Assembly (NCBI GenBank): GCA_039545295.1 | Contig: BCIK01000005.1 | Span: 3,268 to 67,267 of the forward strand | Direction of reading: 5' to 3' | From: Udeniomyces pyricola | Taxonomy: Eukaryota; Basidiomycota; Tremellomycetes; Cystofilobasidiales; Mrakiaceae | DNA length: 64,000 nt | Shown: positions 18,179-31,565 of the stretch, piece by piece | Position numbering within the stretch: position 1 is the first letter of the stretch | How the letters are laid out: each line of letters opens with the position of its first letter | Position numbers and translations under genes: made by a program | Notes under the pieces: model-generated | Told to the model about the DNA's origin: nothing | The model's database searches: none | Seen by the model: only the letters and a program-made list of their open reading frames with translations

Positions 18179-21100
18179 ATGCCCAAGTCTTCAACGTCTC
18201 CATCGCATCCTCTGTCGAAATCTTTCCTGCTCAGGCAACAATTCGTCAACCAAGAGTCAGTTGCTCACCCCTTATCCATTTTCCTGTTTCAACTCCCCCT
18301 CCCTCCTCCCCTTGCCGCGCTCGTCTCCCTCCTCTCATCTCTGTGTACTATACTATCCCTTCAGGCCTCCGCTCTTGCTCATTTACCTCCCTATAATCCG
18401 TTCTCTTGGTCTTTCCCAATCTATCGATCATATTTAATCCATCAATCTCTCCCTATTTTTTCAATTAGCCATATAGATGCTTTCGCTCGAGCCCTCTCTG
18501 CCCCAGATCTCTCGCTTGAATCCGCCGCAAGCACGACTCATCAATCCCCAAGCAATACAGCCTTCCCCCTGCCTTCCTCGTCCGACCCTGCCAAACCTTG
18601 CCCCTCAGTAGACACTGATCGTCTACCGTCCACACCACACCGAGTCGAAAAGGTCAGCGCTTTATCAGATTTTGCGCCCATCAATACAAAAGTCAAGAGG
18701 TACGTCCTCGACCAAACACTGTCGTCGTGCTTTCATCGGTCTTCTCCCTTCGGCAACGTCATCTTCTCCTTCATCCGCTCGCTGCGAGGCGATCAAGTTC
18801 TTTGCAACAGACACGTCGCCTGGTCTCACAGTGATTCTTATCTCGCGCTCTTCATCAACCTCATCCTCTAGGCGGAATAGGTCCAAGGTAGCATCGAGAA
18901 AGGAAGGCATATCGTATCACGTCGTCAGGTTCCCACTTCTCGTCCGTAGTTCAATAGTGTCGGCCTTGTTGTTAGAACCCATCATTCACGGATTATGTCT
19001 GACCTCAGAACTCACATCGGACTCATAGATCTTTCTCCTCAGCATCATCTTTGCCGAATTCAGTGTCTATGTTGTCACTCGTCAGGTATGCTGCATACTA
19101 AAGAGCAAATACGCTCGCGACAGCCATCTGAAGGCTCATCTTCGTCTGCGTTCATCCCTTGTATCGGCAGATTGTCAACGTGTTCGAATGGGCTCTCGCC
19201 TGGACGGGGCATAAACGAACTTTACGCGTTCAGCTTCGTCAGGCTAAGTCATATCAGGAATGGCGGGCGGCAGCACTTGAGATGGACGAATATCTTGGTT
19301 TCAATCAATGGAAGCAGGTACGCACACAATCTTCCCATCCCTTCCTCGACAAAATTCCGCTCGACACTCTCCCATGGTCAAGTACTGATCCAATCGAGCT
19401 TGACTGGATCCAGGTTGATGAGGATTCCCAATATGATTGGTCGTTGTAAGCAACTGGAGATTAACGCGTCGTGCTCTTGCTCGCCATGCTGGTAATCGAG
19501 CTAATTCAAGTCTCTCATCTCATACGTCTCTCGACATGTCCTAGGATCAAGAAGGTCAAGGCGTCACTCGCTTCGCTCCGGGCTGCCAACGATGTCCGAG
19601 GAGTCGTCGGTGTCCTCGACGTTTGCCTCAGACCAAGCTTCGCTGGTTTCGAGCGGGTGCAGCTTTATTCCGAGACCTTTCACGGTTCCAAAGAGCTCGT
19701 AGAGTCTTATATCGATGAGGTTCAGCTTGCATTACAATTTGTTCGCTCCTCAGTAGAGCTCTCGGCCCAGGAACGCAGGAGATTTTTCAAATCGGCCAAC
19801 AAAGTGAGCTACTCGACGGTGCTGGATGTCTCATGCAAAGATGTTTGGTCAATGTTGACATCTGCCTCGTCAGAATTTCGGCTCGACCGCCCTTTGCCTA
19901 AGTGGGGGTGCTTCATTTGGTTACTATCATGCAGGTACGCGACCTCTTCTTCCCCTTCATAATGCCTTATGTTTCTCCTTTCTTCCTGTATCGTGAAGCC
20001 ATCATTTTGGTCGGACCCAGCTCACCACCTGATCTTCGATGGCTTGTTCATCCATTCTCTCAGGAGTGGCGAGAGGTCAGTTTTTTTTTGATACCCTTAC
20101 CACATGCTTTATGAAGTATGCAGATCTGGAATTTGATTGTGTCGCTTCTAAACTCCCCCCCCCCTCCTCCTGTCCATCAGCTTTGCTTGATCAGGGTCTC
20201 CTGCCAAGGTAAGTGCTCTCGAACTCAAGCGAGGCACGTTCGATGCTAGCATCCTTTCTTTCGACGCTCATACGCTTCGTGTCTATGTTTCCTTGAATCT
20301 AAGAGTTGTGACCGGCACATCTGCAGGTGAGCTTATCATGGTAAAGCTCCGGTTCGCCTTGTTTTTGTTTTGGGTTGAGTCCAACGCGGTCTGTTTGGTT
20401 TGTTGTACTCAGGTGCGCTCATCGCCGCCCTGATCTGTACGAGGACCGATGACGAGCTCAAAGAAATACTTTGCCCAGAATTGGCTGATCGCATAGTAAG
20501 TCACATGCTTCGTGACCTGAAGGAGAAGGCGTATATACGTTCTTGATCGCATTCTAACCCTAATTGCCAGACTGCTTGCGAAGAGGGGTTTTCGGTCTGG
20601 ATCAGACGCGTTTGGAAGACGGGAGCCAGGTTTGATACCGTCAAATGGGCAGCTAAGGTTTGTCATGCAAGTTTCAATTCACCCAATGATATTATAAGCT
20701 AAACTTGCTGCGTGCTTTTTGACAGGCTTCATTTTTCACTCGCGGATCCCTCACGTTTAGAGAAGCGTATGAGAGAACCGGCCGGGTCTTGAACGTATCT
20801 GGTCAGCCTTGTCCTCGATCCCGAGTCAAAGAATATGAAGAACACAAACTTAACTAATTTTGTTTATGTGATTTTGTAGTCATTCCGCATGATCGGTGAG
20901 TCCTGTCTTGGTTATCTCATCTGATGTTTACTGTTTGACTGAACCTGCTTTTTTTGTGTTTTTGCTGAAAGACACTCGCCTACCAAGTTGCTCAATTAGT
21001 AAATAAACCTTCGAAATCTTCCCAGTTATACGGACTTTATAAGACATGTGGTGGATTGAACTTGTCGTACTCATCAGTACTGTCTCCATAATACTAGCTT

Positions 21101-23108
21101 GACTTCTCCAGACTGCATCATATGGTCAGCCATCATCGCAAGCGCTGCTGTGCCAGGTATCCTCAACCCGGTTGTCCTGATGACCAAGGATCGCATCACC
21201 GGCGAAATCTCCCCTTGGAATTGGGGAACGCGCTTCAAGGTATGTATATTCTGATGGATGTCAGTATGATTATATATTTTGCCCTAAGCTGATAAGTTTG
21301 TCTATTGATGCAGGACGGAAGCTTAAGGTTAGTTCCCAGAGAAGCGCACTGGTCGCTTCAACGGCTGCTCAATGGATGCTAACGACACAAATCTTCACCC
21401 TGTGCAGAGTGGATATTCCTCTTCAAAGCTTGCACCTTCTCTTCAATGTCAACTTCTCTGGTAGGTATCTCCACAGTCTTCGCAGTAGCATCAGACAGTT
21501 TTGGAAACGCTGACTATTGCACTTCACGTCTAGTTGTATCTCAAGTCAACCCACATGTGCACCTCTTCTTCTTTGCCCCCAAGGGGAGTCCAGGTTAGTC
21601 TGAGTCCAGGGGTCCTGACGATCTAGCCTTGACAACGGATGTGCCGCACACGAAGACTTGACATTGTCACCCTCACAATGATTCCTGTATTAGGTCGACC
21701 GGTAGCTCATCGAAAAGGCAAAGGTATGTCCCAGCTGTTTGAATCATCAGCATAGGAGTGATCGCTTCATTCTGATCTTCATCTTGGTAATCACATCCAG
21801 GTTGGCGAGGGGGCTTCCTACTCTCCGCTATGGAGCATGTCCTGAAGGTGAGTGCGATGATTCCCCGAACGTTATGCCAGACGGACCCTCACAACGCTTA
21901 TCTTGTGTCATGATTGGCATTTGAACATCTTCAGCTCGAGCTCGTCAAGAATTTCAAAGCCATCAGGGACCTCGAGCTCATGCCGGAGCTGCGTGAGTGC
22001 CAGCCTTCATGTTGTTGTTGTCGCTAGACTTTATGACCACGCACACTGACTCCAGGACTTTTTTCTCATAGTCGGCCAAGATTGGTCCAGTGTGTTCCTT
22101 CAAAGATTTGACGGATCACTCACGATCTGGCCAAAAACTCGTATTCGCGACTGGTTTCGTCTGTTGACAGATCCCGACAGTGAGGTTCTGGTTCACTTAC
22201 TCTATCTAGAGATCGACGCCATGCTAAAGAGTTTTGTCTTTCCCTGGCATCGTCTGTCTTTATCTTTCTGTCTCTGCCTTCAATCACGACTTGTTGCAGG
22301 CACTGAACTCGACCGCATGATTGGTGTTGGCAAGCGCGTTACTTGGCCGAAGGTATGTTATAATGATATGTTTCGTGTATATGGTCTATATCAAGTTTGA
22401 CGGATTACTGATCGATCAGCTTGGCCTGCAACATTACAGATCCATATGATCTCCAATCGTGATCGAATTGAACGGGAAATCCTTCGAGGACGGCAGGAAG
22501 TACGTCAGAGCAAGGCAGCCTCCGGCGGGTTGGACAGCACGTTGCCGCCGCCGGTCTCCTCGTCAGAGGCAATTCGTCCAAATATCAGTCGCCTCATCTC
22601 CGCCAAGGCCATTTCCGTCGATTCTGATGCTGAGTCGGACTACTCTAGGAAGGCACTCAACTCCCTCGGCGTCGCCCAGAACGGAACCGAGGGATCGTCC
22701 CGAGTCGACTCGACAGACTCGGACGAAGATTCGGATGGCCAACTTCCTCTGGCTCTACAATCGTTTGCCTCTCTCGGCTCATCGTTTGGCAGACTCCGCA
22801 CTCAATCGTTTCCATCGTTCACCCTACCGTGGGGAACTGGTGAGGGTGTATCGCCTGAAAGGAGCGCTCGGTCGAAACGTTCGAGCTCCAAATCTTCGAG
22901 GCTGGCTGGTCGTACGCTGACCAGGGGCGGCTCAGCTTCGAGTTCATCCGATGAAGACGAAGATGAGCTACGAGACTGGGGGTGTCAGGCAGCTGTTGAG
23001 GGCGACGTAGACGTGAACGGAGGTATGAAGCACGAGAACGCTGGCGATCACGGACATGTTACGATTGGCGAGGTCGGGACAACTGGGGCTTTAGCTGATG
23101 GATGTTGA
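18179..23108 (+). CDS. Patatin-type triacylglycerol lipase (Tgl3/4/5 family)
   Basis: Lipid-droplet lipase releasing fatty acids from storage triacylglycerol. Order: disordered head (MPKSSTSPSHPLSK, HIDAFARALSAPD, SDFAPINTKVKR), a membrane segment FPLLIFLLSIIFAEFSVYVV, the DUF3336 region (NVFEWALAWTGH, SYQEWRAAALEMDEYLGF), then the patatin domain: LCLSGGASFGYYHAG oxyanion loop, VVTGTSAGALIAAL with the nucleophile Ser in GTSAG, SAAVPGILNPV, and FKDGSL with the dyad Asp. After RVTWPK and a helical end the tail is Ser/Asp-rich and acidic (DSTDSDEDSD, SSSSDEDEDE). About 18 introns. Codons for VARAL-type sequence after HAG require a 12-nt microexon at 20064-20075. The first exon (18179-18255) and a 213-nt first intron are the least certain part. 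Which of Tgl3/4/5 it matches best cannot be told by eye. Confidence 0.88.
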
Positions 23109-23989
23109 GGGTGCGTCGATGGGGGAATTAAATGGGTCGGCGGGCTTCGACTGACCGGATTAAGATGACTGGGTTGGGACCGAGGCTAATCAACCTGTTA
23201 TATATGGAGACATAGTATCTAGCTCCTTGTAGGCCGGATATATAGAATGCATATATGATGCACGAGACATAGTATGTAGGTGTCTGTTCATGACGTCCCG
23301 GCCGGCCCGCCTCACATATATTATGTGACTTATACTAAATAGATGGCACCGTTGGTACAGGCCGGCCAGTCCGGTTGGTCGATTGGTCGACTATATATCA
23401 TGATCAATCTGCCTAAATATATATGCTATAGTATAGCGCTGCGAAAGCGACCATACACTTGATGCACATGGCGCACGTTGGACGTTGGACGTTGGACGTT
23501 GGACGACGTTGCCGAGGTTGAATTGCCGGAGCTCTGGCCAGGAGAGTCCAATCGATTCGAGCTCCAAGTTGAAAGTGGTGGGAAAGCAACAAAGTGCCGA
23601 GTTCCTCACCACTCTCACCTGCTACGGCCCCTCGTTCTTCCTCCTCTCCTCCCCCCATCCCTTCGCTTTCCTCGTTGGCTTAACTGCTCAGCCCTTCATC
23701 CCTTACACCTACGCGACCAAGTATCACATCGTAAGTATCCTCTCCTTTGCACCTCTTCATATAACGCTCACGCCTGCTCGTAACTGATGCAAGCGCTTCT
23801 GTTTTCCTTCCATCCCCCTCCCTTGTTTGCTTTTCGCCCCTTCGTGCGGGTCTTCTCCTTCCCTGCGTTTCCCCCCTTTCCATTCGTCCCTTGTCATTCA
23901 AACGGTGCTACTCTTACGTGTGTCTTTTATCTGGGCTCAAAACCCCTCGCTCAACAACGCCTCATCCCTTGGTCCCTTGACCTAAGACT
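23109..23989. promoter_or_regulatory. Lipase 3' end and alpha-tubulin promoter/leader
   Basis: An 881-bp gap. The first half is AT-richer with GGCCGG palindromes around 23300-23365. A 7-bp tandem repeat lies at 23475-23505. From about 23630 to 23900 the plus strand is strongly CT-rich, the usual look of a basidiomycete promoter and 5' leader for a highly expressed gene. A GTAAGT at about 23730 could start a leader intron. No coding gene is supported. Confidence 0.55.
23475..23505. repeat. Four copies of ACGTTGG in tandem
   Basis: The 7-bp unit ACGTTGG is repeated four times without error and is followed by a partial copy. It lies about 485 bp upstream of the alpha-tubulin start codon, so it may be within its promoter. 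Confidence 0.85.
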
Positions 23990-26597
<2,608 letters not shown>

Positions 26598-27141
26598 GCC
26601 AAACGCATGGTTTTCTTTGCGTTTTGGGCTACTTTCTGTGCTGATGAAGATGTTGGAATGCATCGTCATGTTTAGTCGATTAAAGAATGTGGACTGAGAT
26701 AGTCTTCAGATACGAAAGATGAATTGTGATCGGACCAGGTAGGGAGAACATGTGACATCGATATAACGGCGACGCCTAGTCATATCGCGATCGAACTAGA
26801 TACTGTGTCATACACCTGCACAAGACGATTCGATCATATGCAGACCGACCGACTGCACGTACGTTGTTCGATAGTTGGGCTGGACACACAGGGCAATATA
26901 GGTAAATCACATGGGAATCATAACACGTGACGCGTTCCGCGTTCAAGGCCTTCAAGCTTCAAGGCCATGTGCCAATAAACATCTGGATACATGCATGTCA
27001 ACACGTTGCTCGGCTGAATCCCATCGCATCCGCCTGCATGCGCCCTTGCCTGAAGACCAAAGTCTTCCGTCAACATCATAGGCCGATCATCGTCCAGTCA
27101 TCATCATCACATCGCTGTCCTTCTTACTTCAGCTAACCTCC
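26598..27141. other. Spacer between alpha-tubulin and tail-anchored protein gene
   Basis: A 544-bp tandem-oriented gap holding the tubulin 3' untranslated region and the promoter of the next gene. No coding feature, RNA gene or notable repeat seen. Confidence 0.5.
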
Positions 27142-28945
27142 ATGGATCTTTCGCCTCCGGTCCCAGCCTTGCTTGCCACAAATGTCGGCACGCGACAGTC
27201 GTACGGTTCCTCATCCAGCGTTGCACTCAGCCCCGGCTCCCCCCGACAAGTGAATCATCGACAGATGGATCATCACCCCTATGCGATCGTTACATCCTCT
27301 TCAGCGGTTCTACATCGGCCTTCAGGTAAACCATCGCCTCATTCACAGCGAACGCATAGGCCTTCGAGGTTCGTTGGGCAGTAGCATGTTGTCTGTCGAA
27401 CAAAGATGATCGTATGCGGATGAGAGGTCTGTGCTTACTATCTGTGTTGTGTTGTTTGGTGATCTCTCTCGGATATCTCATAGGTCTCTTTCATCTATCG
27501 CGTTAACAGCCGATATCAAGCCGTTCCCTTTGCAATCTTCTGCGCCTTCAACCTCCCTTGGGCTCATCCCTAGGCCTGTTGCTATGCGAAGATCCGGCAC
27601 CCTGCCCACTATCGCTTCGCCCGAACGACGCGTGGACCCGCGAGCGTCGCTGCCAGCCAATCTCGATCAATGGACTCGGGCCGAGCTAGTGATTTGGTTG
27701 GAGGGTCAGATGAAAGAGGACGGTGTCGCAAAGAGAATTAGCCAGGATATTGTGGAGTGGATCACTGGTGTTGGAATCGACTCTGGGGTTGCATTCATGC
27801 ATCACAACTGGACGTGAGTACTAAGTCTACATCATTCAATATCTGATGTTGATACTCGGGCACGATCTGTCCATAAAAATTTATACTCCCGCTCGATGTG
27901 ACGAACTGATCTTTCAATTTATTTGCCTATCAGGAATCCTCACTCACACATACCATCGCCCCCCTTTCCCGCCGTAGTCGCAGCCCTTTCTGCCCAGTTT
28001 CGTCAAACAGCTCCCGGTATTCGTTTTCTCCGTCAAGTAACGCTTCACGAGGAGAATGAGGACGACAACCCTGACCCGATCCTCATACTGGATAGCTCAG
28101 TAGGAAAGGGCGCTGGGGTCAGACAAGAAATCATGAGCTGGGAGGAAAGAAGTACGAGCGCAAGTGAAGCGGGATCTGACAATGACAACGACTGCGCAAA
28201 TGCTCAGCTGACGGGGAACAAAACCATCAGAAAAAGGACCTCATCCACACCGCTTACTCCACAAAGAACTCGGCTTGGGCCTGTAACTTCATCCATCAGA
28301 GTCAATCACACATCGACCGTTCCCGTCTTCTCATCGCCCCGTTCGTCCATCTCCACCAGCGTCACTGTCGACGATCTCTCTAACTCGCAGCCTCATTCTA
28401 CAGCCAGTCCCCTCGGCTCCACTTCAGACACCAACCCGGCCTCGCCCGTTGATCCGTTTTCCATGCGATCTACCAGGCCCGAACCTCATCCCCATCCGTA
28501 CCAATTTCCACCACTCGATCACTCTTTTCCTGCTGGACAAGCTGCGGCAGTAATACACCCTCGCGACTTGTCGACCATTTCACACGATGTCTCCCTTCGC
28601 TCGCCCGAAATCTTGTCTGAATGCGCTCAACTTTCGAGCCAGGCTCACAACGAACCTCTGGAAGCTTTGGTGACACCTCCTTTGACGCCTCCTTCACCCA
28701 TAGAGATGGTCGAGTTGCGACGCCTGGTATCTGAGCTATCATGTCGGCTAGCGGCACTCGAAGCTCGACTGGACGATATGGAGGCTACCAGAGTAAATCG
28801 TTCTATCGCCTCACCCTCTTCCAGCGACAAGGCATCCATACGTGAAATCCCTCAAAGCTGGGGTTTCATTGCGTTGTGTTCGCTTGGTGTCGCTATTCTG
28901 GTAGGCGAGCGTATCTGGATGATGCGACCTAGGGGTGGCAGTTAG
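27142..28945 (+). CDS. Unknown tail-anchored membrane protein
   Basis: I do not recognise the family. Three exons (27142-27368, 27484-27813, 27934-28945) join in frame to 522 codons. Residues 1-130 are Ser/Pro-rich and disordered. Residues about 132-200 look folded: LPANLDQWTRAELVIWLEG, VAKRISQDIVEWITGVGIDS, then NWT and a block AVVAALSAQFRQTAPGIRF, a helical pattern with conserved-looking tryptophans that loosely recalls SAM-like domains. Residues about 220-450 are low-complexity Ser/Thr/Pro. A short coiled coil (MVELRRLVSELSCRLAALEA) precedes one hydrophobic segment WGFIALCSLGVAILVGERIW and a nine-residue basic end (MMRPRGGS). This is the layout of a tail-anchored protein of the ER or outer mitochondrial membrane, with the bulk in the cytosol. 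Confidence 0.75.
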
Positions 28946-29127
28946 CTATGATCCGAGTCTCGGCCCTTTTTTTTCTTTCTTGTATTTTCTAGATTCCATT
29001 GTGCCCATTCTTTTTATGACCTGAACGACCCTGGAACTTGGCTTACTTCCGTCTTTCCAGTCTCCTGATATGATGCAATTTTCATACCCGAAACCAGACT
29101 GAATCACATGTTTTTGAGCTTCATACC

Positions 29128-31199
29128 TCACACTTCCTGTCCATACGACCAGCGCATCATGTCTTTCACCCGCAAGGTAAGGATATTGAGTGTAGGATGG
29201 GTCGTATTGACGCGATTCGCTTCTCCACCAGTTGCGAGGAATCGGCCCTCGTCCTCTTTCCAGCCCATTGCCCCGGCGAATATCTCAAACCTCGAGTTCA
29301 CTCGGTCTCCTTCATCCCTTTCGCCGAGTGACGTCGCTCGAGGGGTTTCCTTCCACGTCAACCGTAGAGATTTCACAACTTCCGAGTCGAGCGAGAGCTT
29401 ATGCTGAGCGAGAGAGAGACCAGCGAGGTTGTTCGCAGTGTGATAGAAGTCCGGTCGCTTGCCTGGTTTGTCGCGAAGCCCTCCTTTAGGATTTTGGGCA
29501 AAGTAGAGCACGTACTCCTGGAGTGCCACTGATCCGGAGAGCAAGAGCCAGATCAATAACGTTCATCAGCGAGTGTCGAAGGTGTGTCGAGGTTCGGATT
29601 GCGGCTCACCTCGGTCATACAGCATGGCTGGAGAAAGAAAAAGAAGAAGAAGAATCGCACACAGGCGCAATGCATGGTCAGTCGAAGACAACTATAGATT
29701 GGCGACTCAAATTCCATGCTTGTATGACTTACCATCTTCAGTCGGTTGGTCTCGAGTGCTCCAATCGAGGTTCAACAGAGCTTCCAAGCACGTCACGCTA
29801 CCGCCTACCCACCAGCCATAGCACCCATCGACAAGTTTGTTGGATCGACCCTTAAAGCCGCCTCCATCGGCCGCTCCAGCCTGCATATGAGCGGTCCATC
29901 TCAGGAGAGCTCGTTCGTTGATAATTCGCTTTGGGGGTTGCGTGCGTGCAAAGGGCCTCAGAAGATATGAGGCAAGAATCGCGCACGAGGTGTATCCGCC
30001 ATGGGCTTCGCCCAAAGGAGTTGGAGGATCAAAGGCAACTTGAGATGGAGCAAGCGGTGGAGCCTGAGACGTGAAGGCAGAGTAAAAAGTAGAAGAGATG
30101 GAAGATGGAGACGCAGCGAAGCCACCTTCGTATGTTTGGCAACTGAAATGAAGAGCAAGCATCAGCCTAGCCTAAAGAAACAAGCCTTAGCCTTGAAGAT
30201 GAGCGTGAAGATGAGCGAACTAACGATGCAATGAAGTCGGCTGTACCCTCGACAAGCTCAGAAGTCAAGATGTCCAGCAAGGTGGCTGTCGCGAGAAGGC
30301 AATATACCCCCCTGCGGCGAGTACGTTGAAAGCGGTCTTTTGTCAATCTCAAACGGCTCAGACGGCGATCGAAATCACAGCAACAACCTCTCATGGCGTG
30401 GTTAAATGATCTCAGTTCACACACCTAACGTCGACTTCTCCGCCTTGACAAACGCTGAATCCTCCATCGCTTCTCTTCATGCTCTTGAAGAAGGTATAGA
30501 CGGCGTGCCGGTCAATCTGATCCCAGCCGCCCCCGAGAATCGCGAGTGATGATACGGCTGCGTATGTTGGCAATAGGTGAGGCAGCTGACCGTGACCGCC
30601 CGAAAAGCCGCCCAAAGGATGTTGAAGAGACAAGATGGTTGTGATTCCCCTTGAAACGTCAGAGTTCATGCGAGACATGAGTAACAACACAACGGAAATG
30701 AAACAAGAGCGGCAGGTCAGTTCGCCGATCTCCGAGCTTCGTAACAACATGTGCTGAGGCCTGATTGTCTCGTGGAGAAGACGTGCATACTTGTTCTTAA
30801 GTAGTTGGTCGATTGCTACACCCAATAAGTCCATGGAGTGCAAGATCCAGTAAAGCATCCAAGGTCTGCTCGCATCCAGCGAGGCAAAGGGAGGAGGCAG
30901 TCGGTGAAGGTGCTGATACAGGTACTGAAAGTGCGATTGCTTGTCAAGGCCAGGACTAAGAAAGCGCACAGGCGGTATCGAGGCGTGGTCAGCAAGTATG
31001 TTAGCGTAAGACATATAGTGTAAGGATCTGGACTGGGATCATCCTGCCGGGCGCGAAGGGCAAAGACTGACGGAACTGGACCGGTGGTCTGGAGGATGGT
31101 CGAAAGATCAATCTCGGTTGCTCTTTGAGTATCCGAAGATTCGGTGTGAACATCATCGTGCGGGCTGGGGATGCTAGGGATACGGGAGATGGAAGTCAT
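29128..31199 (-). CDS. RAM1: Protein farnesyltransferase beta subunit
   Basis: Catalytic subunit of protein farnesyltransferase, which attaches farnesyl to CaaX proteins such as Ras and mating pheromone. Start at 31199 (MTSISRIPSIPSPHDD). After the first intron it reads GLDKQSHFQYLYQHLHRLPP, then LDASRPWMLYWILHSMDLLG, followed by the alpha/alpha barrel repeats: LQHPLGGFSGGHGQLPHLLP, SDGGFSVCQGGEVDVR, GVYCLLATATLLDIL, CQTYEGGFAA, EAHGGYTSCAILASYLL, GGGFKGRSNKLVDGCYGWW, VALQEYVLYFAQNPKGGLRD, RPDFYHTANNLAGLSLAQH. The zinc ligands are present: Asp and Cys in LVDGCY and His in FYHT. It ends MMRWSYGQEV. A SSISSTFYSAFTSQAPP-type insertion of about 30 residues precedes the EAHGGY repeat. A GGTGAT repeat lies just before the start. 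Confidence 0.95.
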
Positions 31200-31565
31200 G
31201 GTAGCGGAGAGGATGAGGATGGTGATGGTGATGGTGATGACGGTGGGAACCAATGATGCTGATTCAGGATGATGGGGACAGAACAAGGGAACAAAGACGT
31301 TGTTTGCCTTCGATCTCTCGACGCGTCGATTGCCGCAGACGTACTTAGCCGTCGCGTCGTCCCCCAAAAGATCATGCCCATTTATGCAGTCGACCGTCAG
31401 GGACCACGATCAGTTTTTTTAGGGGGTTTTTCTCTCTCGAGTTTTTTGTTCTCCTTCATCTTGTTTGTTTTCTTTTCTTTTCGGTACTCTTGCCTTCTTT
31501 CGTCGAAGGATACATGATTGTAGAAGGAATCGATACTGCTCATCTCCCCCGGCTCATCTAGCAAT
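31200..31565. other. Spacer between RAM1 start and BRF1 stop
   Basis: A 366-bp gap between two minus-strand genes. It contains a short GATGGT repeat at about 31213-31240 in the RAM1 leader and a T-rich stretch at about 31410-31490 that would be A-rich in the BRF1 3' untranslated region. No gene seen. Confidence 0.5.

Noticed and set aside
17810..18871. A 353-codon open frame across the NHP2/lipase gap
   Set aside because: Only its parts after 18179 match the lipase head, and those are better explained as exons separated by a 213-nt intron; the upstream part is low-complexity with no family match.
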